Below, one piece after another: positions 21,066-32,204 of a stretch of 64,000 nucleotides of DNA (positions are counted from its first letter, which is position 1; each line of letters opens with the position of its first letter). The position numbers were made by a program, and so were the translations under genes. Under the pieces are notes generated by a model. The model was not told where the DNA came from and did no database searches. It was given only the letters and a program-made list of their open reading frames with translations. The stretch covers positions 36,034,928 to 36,098,927 of the forward strand of contig CM036761.1 of NCBI GenBank assembly GCA_020796225.1, in the 5' to 3' direction. The stretch is from Arion vulgaris (Eukaryota > Mollusca > Gastropoda > Stylommatophora > Arionidae).

Positions 21066-21669
21066 ACCATAGTAAAAACTATTTTATTGTAGTGATACCC
21101 CCTTACCACATATGTTAACACACGCACAATGTACCGAAGAAGTAGCGATTTGAAAAGAACATCTCCATTGTCAATCCCAAGCCTGGACGCGAAAGGGGGA
21201 TGGGATTATGACATGGCAGCTAACTTTAACTGTAATGTAAATTATTTAAAAAAACAATAATACAACTATGTCTATATTTCCTGTTTTTTCATGACTATTA
21301 TTGCAAGTATCAACATTGGTCCCCATGTTTGAGCTGGGATGGATGATACGCCTTTGAATGAGACTTGACATCAAATGTCATATTGGTGCATTTACTGTAA
21401 AAACTAAAATTCTGTATCAGACTCGCCAAATATGGCGCCAACATCAAAGGAAACCGTTATATTACAAAATCCAGGTTTCCTATAGCAATTTCTTCCATCA
21501 GATATTTGCGTGGGTATAATTCTAAGATTGTGTGCAAAGTTTCGCTACTGTGGAATAGATGGTTTTGCTACAATTCGCATTGGACTGTGGGCATGAGTTG
21601 TTGAACGGACTATAATAACAGACGAGAATACAACTAAATAAATGTTGCATTTTTAATAATTCAAATAAA

Positions 21670-21925
21670 TTTCTTCTTCAACGCTCCATATCGACCCCTT
21701 ATTAACCACTCTTTGTGATTTGGATGTGATCCGAGCCTAAGAGCGATTGTACGTTGTGCCAGTTATGCGCCTACAAGTAGGTCAACCGATTTCTGCGACG
21801 CTTTTTATTTACTAGGATAACTTCCCTAGATCATACTTCAGTCGCCTCTTACGACATGCCTTGTAGGTCGTAGTGTTACTCTCCTTCGTTACCGTTGATA
21901 GCCCCAGCAACACACGGGGTTGTAC
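21670..21925 (-). mobile_element. SINE-1 copy, nearly full
   Basis: Reverse complement of SINE-1: tail side TTCTTCTTCAACGCTCCATA at 21670, then core AGTCGCCTCTTACGACATGC (21840-21859) and a diverged head ending near GGGGTTG. Retains the middle (GTACGTTGTGCCAGTTATGC, CTACAAGTAGGTCA). No TSD recognised. Confidence 0.9.
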
Positions 21926-22102
21926 GAATCTTAGAAGACATACACATATAAACATAAATTACTATAAATGAAAGAAAGGAAATACTGCAACAAAAACTAC
22001 ACGTAAGATGCAAATTAAAAAATCGAGAAGTAAAGAACTTTTTGTTAATACCATGAGGTATACTTGGGAATACTGTGTTTGACCACAGCCAGGCTCTAGC
22101 AC

Positions 22103-22446
22103 AGGCCAGACAACTGGCCGGGTATTCCCTGACCTAGATAAGAAAAGGGATCTGGAAATTACAGATGTTTGATAGAACACTGCACGCTTTTTGCAATTTT
22201 ACTAAATTCTGTGAGTCTATGGTTATTTATTGGTGAAAAATATTCATAATATTGATATTCCTTATTGTTAAACTTAACTTGTTGCATAATATGACTTCGA
22301 GTTAGCATTTTGTTTTGATTTTAAAATGAATTCGTCTATATACACCAATACTGAAATCCGAGGTCACGTGGTATAGTTGGGGTCTGATTTCCCACAATTC
22401 TTACCTGAGTCCAAAGGCCCAGTAGTTTATAGTTGGCTCTGGTTTG
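22103..22446. repeat. Dispersed repeat R1, copy 2
   Basis: Pairs with 6735-7078 over the whole length. Starts GGCCAGACAACTGGCC and ends TTATAGTTGGCTCTG. Short indels and substitutions only. Unclassified interspersed element. Confidence 0.85.
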
Positions 22447-23107
22447 ACCGTACTTTATATTCAGGACCATGCGGTATTTTTTCAGTATGATGCAAGTCAT
22501 CGAACTGCCGCCCCTTGAATGTTTTATTCCTTAAAATAACCTTCAATTGTAAGTTTACTTTTGTTCCTTATGCCACCCCTTACGGTTCCGCCTCATGTGG
22601 CCGCCTCTCTGTATCATAGCACGGCACGGCTCTATTTATATTGACCAAAAAATTTGTAATTGGGGAAACAAATAGTTCTCTTTGAACCTAACGGTAAGCA
22701 CTGAGGACCGTAAGCTTTAATTAAAATTTTTTCTTCTTCATCGTTCGCTCTTCACCAACCACTCGTTAAACCACCTTTTTTTAAGGTTATAAAAATTTAG
22801 TGAATTTTATTATTATTATTTTTTTATACTTACACTAACCTGTTTCGTCCAGTTAAAATACGTTTAAAAAATAAAATAAAACTGTAAGTTCAATTTCTTG
22901 TAAAAAAAACCAAACGAAAAACATAATTTAGTTTGACTCATTTTCTCAAATTTCTAGGAAAAAAGTACCCTCACTGTCAATGTTATTGTGTTTAGGGGGC
23001 AGTGCTGTTATAAAACTTAGATTGATAAACGTAATTCTTTTCGTTTGCCCTTTGGAAATTACAGTTAATTCGGCAGGGGGGAAATGAGGACGCAGAAGCC
23101 GTGCTTC
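22447..23107. other. No recognised feature
   Basis: AT-rich, with homopolymer runs at 22800-22920. TTCTTCTTCATCGTTCGCTC at 22730-22750 may be the tail of another GAA-tailed SINE on the minus strand, but the body is not recognisable. Confidence 0.4.
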
Positions 23108-24642
23108 ATTTTTATGTGAGAGTGGTTATTCAGCTGAAAAATGTTGAAAAATACTGTTCTATGATTTATGTAGAGTGGTTATTCAGCTGAAAATGTTGAA
23201 AATACTGTTCTATGATTTATGTGAGAGTGGTTATTCAGCTGAAAAATGTTGAAAAATACTGTTCTATGATTTATGTGAGAGTGTTTATTCAGCTGAAAAA
23301 TGTTGAAAAATACTGTTCTATGATTTATGTGAGAGTGTTTATTCAGCTGAAAAATGTTGAAAACTACTGTTCTATGATTTATGTGAGAGTGTTTATTCAG
23401 CTGAAAAATGTTGAAAACTACTGTTCTATGAAGTGAAAATTGAGTGGTTATTCAGCTGAAAAATGTTGAAAAATACTGTTCTATGATTTATGTGAGAGTG
23501 GTTATTCAGCTGAAAAATGTTGAAAAATACTGTTCTATGATTTATGTGAGAGTGGTTATTCAGCTGAAAAATGTTGAAAAATACTGTTCTATGATTTATG
23601 TGAGAGTGTTTATTCAGCTGAAAAATGTTGAAAAATACTGTTCTATGATTTATGTGAGAGTGTTTATTCAGCTGAAAAATGTTGAAAACTACTGTTCTAT
23701 GATTTATGTGAGAGTGTTTATTCAGCTGAAAAATGTTGAAAACTACTGTTCTATGAAGTGAAAATTGAGTGGTTATTCAGCTGAAAAATGTTGAAAAATA
23801 CTGTTCTATGATTTATGTGAGAGTGGTTATTCAGCTAAAAAATGTTGAAAAATACTGTTCTATGATTTATGTGAGAGTGGTTATTCAGCTGAAAAATGTT
23901 GAAAAATACTGTTCTATGATTTATGTGAGAGTGGTTATTCAGCTGAAAAATGTTGAAAACTACTGTTCTATGATTTATGTGAGAGTGGTTATTCAGCTGA
24001 AAAATGTTGAAAAATACTGTTCTATGATTTATGTGAGTGGTTATTCAGCTGAAAAATGTTGAAAAATACTGTTCTATGATTTATGTGAGAGTGGTTATTC
24101 AGCTGAAAAATGTTGAAAAATACTGTTCTATGATTTATGTGAGAGTGGTTATTCAGCTGAAAAATGTTGAAAACTACTGTTCTATGAAGTGAAAATTGAG
24201 TGGTTATTCAGTTGAAAAATGTTGAAAACTACTGTTCTATGATTTATGTGAGAGTGGTTATTCAGCTGAAAAATGTTGAAAAATACTGTTCTATGATTTA
24301 TGTGAGAGTGGTTATTCAGCTGAAAAATGTTGAAAACTACTGTTCTATGAAGTGAAAATTGAGTGGTTATTCAGCTGAAAAATGTTGAAAACTACTGTTC
24401 TATGAAGTGAAAATTGAGTGGTTATTCAGCTGAAAAATGTTGAAAACTACTGTTCTATGAAGTGAAAATTGAGTGGTTATTCAGCTGAAAAATATGTTAG
24501 AAAAGTTTCCTGACTTGTTCTATATTTATGTGAGAGTGGTTATTCAGCTGAAAAATGTTGAAAACTACTGTTCTATGATTTATGTGAGAGTGGTTATTCA
24601 GCTGAAAAATGTTGAAAACTACTGTTCTATGAAGTGCAAATT
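23108..24642 (+). repeat. 54-bp minisatellite, about 28 units
   Basis: Unit: GTGAGAGTGGTTATTCAGCT, GAAAAATGTTGAAAAATACT, GTTCTATGATTTAT. 54 bp is 18 codons, so runs stay open (IQLKNVEKYCSMIYVRV repeats). A variant junction AAGTGAAAATTGAG recurs at about 23431, 23756, 24187 and then three times near 24350-24470. The first two are 325 bp apart, marking a six-unit higher-order block. No coding evidence. Confidence 0.96.
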
Positions 24643-24644
24643 GT

Positions 24645-24890
24645 AGCATATTCTTTACAGGACGTAACAATCAACTAAAGTAAACGAGTCGTTGATTTTC
24701 TAAGCACCACTTATACGTTAGTAGTTTGCTATTGTTTTCTGAACGGTAAGGTATATTTTACCTTTTGTAAAATCCCACGGAAACGAATTTGATTCCAAAC
24801 TTGCCCACCGTGGGGTTTGAACCAGGTACGCCTGGGTTTGTGATCGAGCTCAATACCCCTTGAGCCACAGACGCTACTCATGGTTCTCTT
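24645..24890 (-). mobile_element. SINE-S1 with tRNA-like head
   Basis: On the minus strand the head reads TGGCTCAAGGGGTATTGAGC (A-box region) then GGTTCAAACCC (B box, near 24815-24825) and continues AAGTTTGGAATCAAATTCG, GTGGTGCTTAGAAAATCAAC. Copies in the same orientation: 43258-43456 and 61592-61812. The element follows directly on the end of the 54-bp array. Not a functional tRNA: no acceptor stem. Confidence 0.85.
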
Positions 24891-25439
24891 GTTCAGTGTT
24901 TCAGCGGACTGTTCTATACCATTTGCATTTAAAGTCATTGGTGGGTTACTCCGTCACTGCTGCCATCAAAATACCTGGAAACATACCTGGAAACATACCT
25001 GGAAGTGTTTCAATAAGAGATATGTAATATAATATGACAGACATATGGCATATTACATAAATATGGCAGGCAAATGTCTTACTGGCATAGAAATCTTTCA
25101 CTTCGTTGTTCTACAGCTTTCTCCACTTCTGGCGTAATACACTTATTAAAATTTGTAGTGCATAAGTAGAAACGATCGTTAAGTGAGCCTAGAAGAACAT
25201 GAAAATTAGTAAGAAATTATTGATAACTAATTATCTGTACATACATCGGTAGGTCTAACAATAAATACTAATAGAAATAAGGTTATGAGAATGAATGTAA
25301 GAAACACAGAAAAGATTATGGTAGAAGGAGACAGGGTAGAAGAGATGGAAGGGTTCTATTATTTCAGCATTTATGTAACTCTACCTATTCTCTAATCTTG
25401 TTTTACCTTCTAGCGTCAGGTGGAAAAAGGAAACACCTG

Positions 25440-25880
25440 GAGCTAGCTTCTCTATGCACCTTGTCTTTTTTTCTCTTCTCCAATCCTGATTTGTCTCACA
25501 GCTTCAGGGTAAGAAGAGATTTCTAGCACGGGCTTTTCTGTGTGCTTTATGAATAGTGTCTTTCGTCGCCTCTGTTATCTCTGAGGTCCACCTCATGCGT
25601 GGCCGGTCTTTGCTTTGTATCCACTGTATCGGAGCAACATTGCTCTCTGTGGCGTACTGCCTGTTGGTAATCTGATTATGTGGCCGAACCATTTAATTTG
25701 TTGCTTCTTGATAAAATTCAGTACTGATGTTGTACCAACTTTTCCCTTAATTTCTTCATTTCTAAACCGGCTTCTTCTTGTTACTCCCAGCATTCGGCGA
25801 AGACATTTCATCTCGTTGTGACTAGTTTTCTTCTGTCATTTAATGTCAGTGTCCAGGTTTGACACTGGTAGTATAACGTA
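25440..25880 (-). mobile_element. LINE C 3' fragment
   Basis: Minus strand: EMKCLRRMLGVTRRSRFRNE, EIKGKVGTTSVLNFIKKQQI, KWFGHIIRLPTGSTPQ, then shifted SKDRPRMRWTSEITEATKD, AHRKARARNLFLP. It aligns with 14462-14750 and 43500-43800. One frameshift splits it near 25640. Ends in GAGAAGAGAAAAAAAGACAA. Confidence 0.88.
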
Positions 25881-25984
25881 AAGAGAAATATTGTGTTGCA
25901 CAATGCTGCTTTTTGTGTTCATGGTGACCTGTTTGCATTTTAAAATTAGCATCATTTGTCCTAGTGTTTGATTTGTTTTGTTGT

Positions 25985-26395
25985 GTAACTATAGATGAGA
26001 ATATAGGAAGAGAAATTAATATAAGAATTGAAATGGCAGCTGCAACATTTAGTTCATTGGACAACATATAAAGATAATCAGCATATAAGACACATATTAA
26101 ACTCAGTATACACGAAACAGAATCAAAGACATCCTACAAGACCTGCATATCAAAAAAAGCATTGGCTCATAAACAACATAATGTCTCGGAAGATTAAATA
26201 TTTTGGCCACGTTAAACCTTACAGTGGTTTGGAAAGAAGAGTAATGGAAGGCATGGGTGTACGATGCAAAGGATGACCAAGACGAAGGTGGTAGCAGGAC
26301 ATCAAAGAAACCTTGAACATGATGCTGAAGCAGGCTAGAGAACTTGCTAAAGACAGAGAGTTCTTCAGGTGGGCTGTGAGGAACGCGATGTAAGG
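25985..26395 (+). mobile_element. LINE D 3' fragment
   Basis: Plus strand: DENIGREINIRIEMAAATFS (the post-RT motif that in LINEs reads EI..RI..A...F), then SRKIKYFGHVKPYSGLERRV, MEGMGVRCKG, PRRRWQQDIKETLNMMLKQA, RELAKDREFFRWAVRNAM. Several stops; part between the two blocks is shortened. A degenerate relative lies at 60490-60735 (minus). Confidence 0.8.
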
Positions 26396-26479
26396 TACAT
26401 GCTACTACTTAATACACAAAGTAAATTTACGTTCAGTTTTACTGAGTGAATTAGACACATAGAAATCAAATACAAAGAC

Positions 26480-26797
26480 AAAAAGTCGCACAAGGGGGAA
26501 GATGTCTTCGAATAATTCTCTTAATTAGTTGGGATAAAAAAATACCTAATACTAAGATCACCTAACAACAATGTCAATGAAGAAATAAACAGTACAAGAT
26601 GGAAGCGATTGGGACATATCTTGAGAATGCAGAAGACCAGACACCGCTATGTGGTTCTGTAATGGAATTCTGGAAGCAAGATCGACAGGAAAAGACATAG
26701 AGAGACATAGAGACGAACTGTAGACAGAAAAAGAGAAGAGGCTTGAAAGACCTGGATTGAACTAAACTGGAATGCTCAAAACAGATCTGGTTGGCGG
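26480..26797 (+). mobile_element. LINE K 3' end, founder of 44-bp array
   Basis: Plus strand: NVNEEINSTRWKRLGHILRM, QKTRHRYVVL, then RRTVDRKREEA, KTWIELNWNAQNRSGWRKFV and DVFCIKWSLE. This is the usual LINE C-terminal tail (W.R.GH.LRM...RRT...W.......A..R..WR.FV). The last coding stretch TTTGTTGATGTCTTTTGCAT and CAAATGGAGTTTGGAGAAG is the first, diverged unit of the array that follows. Confidence 0.85.
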
Positions 26798-29700
26798 AAA
26801 TTTGTTGATGTCTTTTGCATCAAATGGAGTTTGGAGAAGAAACTCATATGTTGATGTCTTATGTTTCAAGTAGAGTTTAGAGAAGGACAATTTGTTGATG
26901 TCTTATATTTCAAGTAGAGTTTAGAGAAGGACAATTTGTTGAAGTCTTATGTTTCAAGTAGAGTTTAGAGAAGAACAATTTGTTGATGTCTTATGTTTCA
27001 AGTAGAGTTTAGAGAAGGACAATTTGTTGAAGTCTTATGTTTCAAGTATAGTTTAGAGAAGGACAATTTCTTGAAGTCTTATGTTTCAAGTAGAGTTTAG
27101 AGAAGGACAATTTGTTGATGTCTTATGTTTCAAGTAGAGTTTAGAGAAGGACAATTTCTTGAAGTCTTATGTTTCAAGTAGAGTTTAGAGAAGGACAATT
27201 TGTTGATGTCTTATATTTCAAGTAGAGTTTAGAGAAGGACAATTTGTTGAAGTCTTATGTTTCAAGTAGAGTTTAGAGAAGGACAATTTGTTGAAGTCTT
27301 ATGTTTCAAGTAGAGTTTAGAGAAGGACAATTTGTTGATGTCTTATGTTTCAAGTAGAGTTTAGAGAAGGACAATTTCTTGAAGTCTTATGTTTCAAGTA
27401 GAGTTTAGAGAAGGATAATTTGTTGATGTCTTATGTTTCAAGTAGAGTTTAGAGAAGGACAATTTGTTGATGTCTTATGTTTCAAGTAGAGTTTAGAGAA
27501 GGACAATTTGTTGAAGTCTTATGTTTCAAGTAGAGTTTAGAGAAGGACAATTTGTTGAAGTCTTATGTTTCAAGTAGAGTTTAGAGAAGGATAATTTGTT
27601 GAAGTCTTATGTTTCAAGTAGAGTTTAGAGAAGGACAATTTGTTGATGTCTTATGTTTCAAGTATAGTTTAGAGAAGGACAATTTGTTGATGTCTTATGT
27701 TTCAAGTAGAGTTTAGAGAAGGACAATTTGTTGATGTCTTATGTTTCAAGTAGAGTTTAGAGAAGAACAATTTGTTGATGTCTTATGTTTCAAGTATAGT
27801 TTAGAGAAGGACAATTTGTTGATGTCTTATGTTTCAAGTAGAGTTTAGAGAAGGACAATTTGTTGAAGTCTTATGTTTCAAGTAGAGTTTAGAGAAGGAC
27901 AATTTGTTGATGTCTTATGTTTCAAGTAGAGTTTAGAGAAGGACAATTTGTTGAAGTCTTATGTTTCAAGTAGAGTTTAGAGACGGACAATTTGTTGAAG
28001 TCTTATGTTTCAAGTAGAGTTTAGAGAAGGACAATTTGTTGATGTCTTATGTTTCAAGTATAGTTTAGAGAAGGACAATTTGTTGAAGTCTTATGTTTCA
28101 AGTATAGTTTAGAGACGGACAATTTGTTGAAGTCTTATGTTTCAAGTAGAGTTTAGAGAAGGACAATTTGTTGATGTCTTATGTTTCAAGTAGAGTTTAG
28201 AGAAGGACAATTTGTTGAAGTCTTATGTTTCAAGTAGAGTTTAGAGACGGACAATTTGTTGAAGTCTTATGTTTCAAGTAGAGTTTAGAGAAGGACAATT
28301 TGTTGATGTCTTATGTTTCAAGTAGAGTTTAGAGAAGGACAATTTGTTGATGTCTTATGTTTCAAGTAGAGTTTAGAGAAGGACAATTTGTTGAAGTCTT
28401 ATGTTTCAAGTATAGTTTAGAGAAGGACAATTTGTTGAAGTCTTATGTTTCAAGTATAGTTTAGAGACGGACAATTTGTTGAAGTCTTATGTTTCAAGTA
28501 GAGTTTAGAGAAGGACAATTTGTTGATGTCTTATGTTTCAAGTAGAGTTTAGAGAAGGACAATTTGTTGAAGTCTTATGTTTCAAGTAGAGTTTAGAGAC
28601 GGACAATTTGTTGAAGTCTTATGTTTCAAGTAGAGTTTAGAGAAGGACAATTTGTTGATGTCTTATGTTTCAAGTATAGTTTAGAGAAGGACAATTTGTT
28701 GAAGTCTTATGTTTCAAGTATAGTTTAGAGACGGACAATTTGTTGAAGTCTTATGTTTCAAGTAGAGTTTAGAGAAGGACAATTTGTTGATGTCTTATGT
28801 TTCAAGTATAGTTTAGAGAAGAACAATTTCTTGATGTCTTATGTTTCAAGTATAGTTTAGAGAAGGACAATTTGTTGATGTCTTATGTTTCAAGTAGAGT
28901 TTAGAGAAGGACAATTTGTTGATGTCTTATGTTTCAAGTAGAGTTTAGAGAAGGACAATTTGTTGATGTCTTATGTTTCAAGTAGAGTTTAGAGAAGGAC
29001 AATTTGTTGAAGTCTTATGTTTCAAGTATAGTTTAGAGAAGGACAATTTGTTGATGTCTTATGTTTCAAGTAGAGTTTAGAGAAGAACAATTTGTTGATG
29101 TCTTATGTTTCAAGTAGAGTTTAGAGAAGGACAATTTGTTGATGTCTTATGTTTCAAGTATAGTTTAGAGAAGGACAATTTGTTGAAGTCTTATGTTTCA
29201 AGTAGAGTTTAGAGAAGAACAATTTGTTGATGTCTTATGTTTCAAGTAGAGTTTAGAGAAGGACAATTTGTTGATGTCTTATGTTTCAAGTATAGTTTAG
29301 AGAAGGACAATTTGTTGAAGTCTTATGTTTCAAGTATAGTTTAGAGAAGGACAATTTGTTGATGTCTTATGTTTCAAGTAGAGTTTAGAGAAGAACAATT
29401 TGTTGATGTCTTATGTTTCAAGTAGAGTTTAGAGAAGGACAATTTGTTGAAGTCTTATGTTTCAAGTATAGTTTAGAGAAGGACAATTTGTTGAAGTCTT
29501 ATGTTTCAAGTAGAGTTTAGAGAAGAACAATTTGTTGATGTCTTATGTTTCAAGTAGAGTTTAGAGAAGGACAATTTGTTGATGTCTTATGTTTCAAGTA
29601 GAGTTTAGAGAAGGACAATTTGTTGATGTCTTATGTTTCAAGTAGAGTTTAGAGAAGGACAATTTGTTGATGTCTTATGTTTCAAGTATAGTTTAGAGAA

Positions 29701-31152
29701 GGACAATTTGTTGATGTCTTATATTTCAAGTAGAGTTTAGAGAAGGACAATTTGTTGATGTCTTATGTTTCAAGTATAGTTTAGAGAAGAACAATTTGTT
29801 GATGTCTTATGTTTCAAGTAGAGTTTAGAGAAGGACAATTTGTTGATGTCTTATATTTCAAGTAGAGTTTAGAGAAGGACAATTTCTTGAAGTCTTATGT
29901 TTCAAGTATAGTTGAGAGAAGGACAATTTGTTGATGTCTTATGTTTCAAGTAGAGTTTAGAGAAGGACAATTTGTTGATGTCTTATGTTTCAAGTAGAGT
30001 TTAGAGAAGGACAATTTGTTGATGTCTTATATTTCAAGTAGAGTTTAGAGAAGGACAATTTGTTGATGTCTTATGTTTCAAGTAGAGTTTAGAGAAGGAC
30101 AATTTGTTGATGTCTTATGTTTCAAGTAGAGTTTAGAGAAGGACAATTTGTTGATGTCTTATGTTTCAAGTAGAGTTTAGAGAAGGACAATTTGTTGATG
30201 TCTTATATTTCAAGTAGAGTTTAGAGAAGGACAATTTGTTGATGTCTTATGTTTCAAGTATAGTTTAGAGAAGGACAATTTGTTGATGTCTTATGTTTCA
30301 AGTAGAGTTTAGAGAAGGACAATTTGTTGATGTCTTATGTTTCAAGTAGAGTTTAGAGAAGGACAATTTGTTGATGTCTTATGTTTCAAGTAGAGTTTAG
30401 AGAAGGACAATTTGTTGATGTCTTATGTTTCAAGTAGAGTTTAGAGAAGGACAATTTGTTGATGTCTTATATTTCAAGTAGAGTTTAGAGAAGGACAATT
30501 TGTTGATGTCTTATGTTTCAAGTATAGTTTAGAGAAGAACAATTTGTTGATGTCTTATGTTTCAAGTAGAGTTTAGAGAAGGACAATTTGTTGAAGTCTT
30601 ATGTTTCAAGTAGAGTTTAGAGAAGGACAATTTGTTGATGTCTTATGTTTCAAGTAGAGTTTAGAGAAGGACAATTTGTTGATGTCTTATGTTTCAAGTA
30701 GAGTTTAGAGAAGGACAATTTGTTGATGTCTTATGTTTCAAGTAGAGTTTAGAGAAGGATAATTTGTTGATGTCTTATGTTTCAAGTAGAGTTTAGAGAA
30801 GGACAATTTGTTGATGTCTTATGTTTCAAGTAGAGTTTAGAGAAGGACAATTTGTTGAAGTCTTATGTTTCAAGTAGAGTTTAGAGAAGGACAATTTGTT
30901 GAAGTCTTATGTTTCAAGTAGAGTTTAGAGAAGGACAATTTGTTGATGTCTTATGTTTCAAGTAGAGTTTAGAGAAGGACAATTTGTTGATGTCTTATGT
31001 TTCAAGTATAGTTTAGAGAAGAACAATTTGTTGAAGTCTTATGTTTCAAGTAGAGTTTAGAGAAGGACAATTTGTTGATGTCTTATGTTTCAAGTATAGT
31101 TTAGAGAAGAACAATTTGTTGAAGTCTTATGTTTCAAGTAGAGTTTAGAGAA
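26798..31152 (+). repeat. 44-bp minisatellite, about 99 units, born from LINE K end
   Basis: Unit: AATTTGTTGATGTCTTATGT, TTCAAGTAGAGTTTAGAGAA, GGAC. Main variable sites: GATGTC/GAAGTC, GTAGAG/GTATAG, AAGGAC/AAGAAC/ACGGAC. The ACGGAC variant occurs at 27984, 28116, 28248, 28468, 28600 and 28732, i.e. spacing 132 bp (three units) with one 220-bp gap (five units), so a local three-unit higher-order repeat exists. The left-most unit is LINE coding sequence, giving the direction of growth. The right end at 31150 runs into unrelated sequence. Confidence 0.97.
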
Positions 31153-31273
31153 GTCGATGAAGAATAAGCTGTATATGACTGTAATATTTAATTGTAATAA
31201 AAGTAATCAAAATGATACAATCGTTCTATTTGACGATATTTAGTTGAATTTGAATGACTTTATACGTGTACTG

Positions 31274-31437
31274 CAGTGACGGCTCGTGATCACTTTTATT
31301 GGTTGGGATCAGACAATATTTCCAGATAAATCATTGTTTTGGGTTGCTATATTTTAATTTATAAAATAATAAATACACATTATACATTATTTTTGGTGCG
31401 GCCGGCCCCACTGGCTTTTGATGTCGAGCCACCACTG
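31274..31437. mobile_element. 164-bp hAT-type MITE with 8-bp TSD
   Basis: Flanked by GTGTACTG at 31266-31273 and 31438-31445. Starts CAGTGACGGCTCGTGATC and ends GATGTCGAGCCACCACTG, so its imperfect terminal inverted repeats are CAGTG..GGCTCG. The CAGTG start and 8-bp duplication are typical of hAT elements. No coding; internally deleted non-autonomous element. Confidence 0.9.
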
Positions 31438-31445
31438 GTGTACTG

Positions 31446-31833
31446 TATATGCAAATATGTACATTCATATTTTGATAATACGACCCTTTTGCAATTTCCA
31501 GCTACATCATGCTCATTTCTTTTCTGCTCTTCCAGTAATAATAAATAATAGACTATCTTTATCTAACAACTACTCCCAACTTACATAATTGTTTATTTAT
31601 TTTTTTAGTTTTTTCTATTTCTTTTCTGCGTTTTGCAGCATGTGGTTCATAAGTGCAATACTTGTTTCTTGTCTCTAGACAGTCGACATTCCAGTTACCC
31701 CATCTAAAAGATATTTACGAGAGGACATTAGTCAAATATGAATAGTAACTATTTCTTGACTTCTTCTTCACCTTTCAACTCCCAACGGAACACATATCTT
31801 CAAGGAACGTCTTCCAGCTAGTTACTAGTTACT
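31446..31833. other. No recognised feature
   Basis: AT-rich sequence with TTTATTTATTTTTTTAG runs near 31590. No gene or repeat family recognised. Confidence 0.5.
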
Positions 31834-32145
31834 TGAAGGAAATTAACAGAAGAGCAAACATGGCTTTACCAAATATATTAATCAACTGATGCTACAAATA
31901 AGAATGAGAAAATTCAAGTATTTTGGACATATAAAGAGACACGAACGGCCGGAAAAGACCATCATGGAAGGTGGCATCCCGGCAAAGAGGAGAAGAGGAA
32001 GACCACGAAGAAGATGGATTCAGGATGTAATTGATGGTTTGAGCAGGACGGTTGCAGAGGCGGGATATCTGACCTACGATAGAGAGAGAGAAATTCTGAA
32101 GCACTGTTAGAGTGCCAAAGTTCTGCTCAAGACAAGCTATTTGAT
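31834..32145 (+). mobile_element. LINE A copy with internal deletion
   Basis: Begins GAAGGAAATTAACAGAAGAG (LINE A about 11438), then jumps to CTGATGCTACAAATAAGAAT (about 11712): roughly 230 bp are missing. The rest has a clean 70-codon frame with LQIRMRKFKYFGHIKRHERP, IPAKRRRGRPRRRWIQDVID and AGYLTYDREREIL, ending CAAGACAAGCTATTTGATAA. Confidence 0.9.
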
Positions 32146-32204
32146 AATGCTGAATTATTCACAACTGGAAAACCTATTATTAACTAGATCTGAAATTATC
32201 GAAC

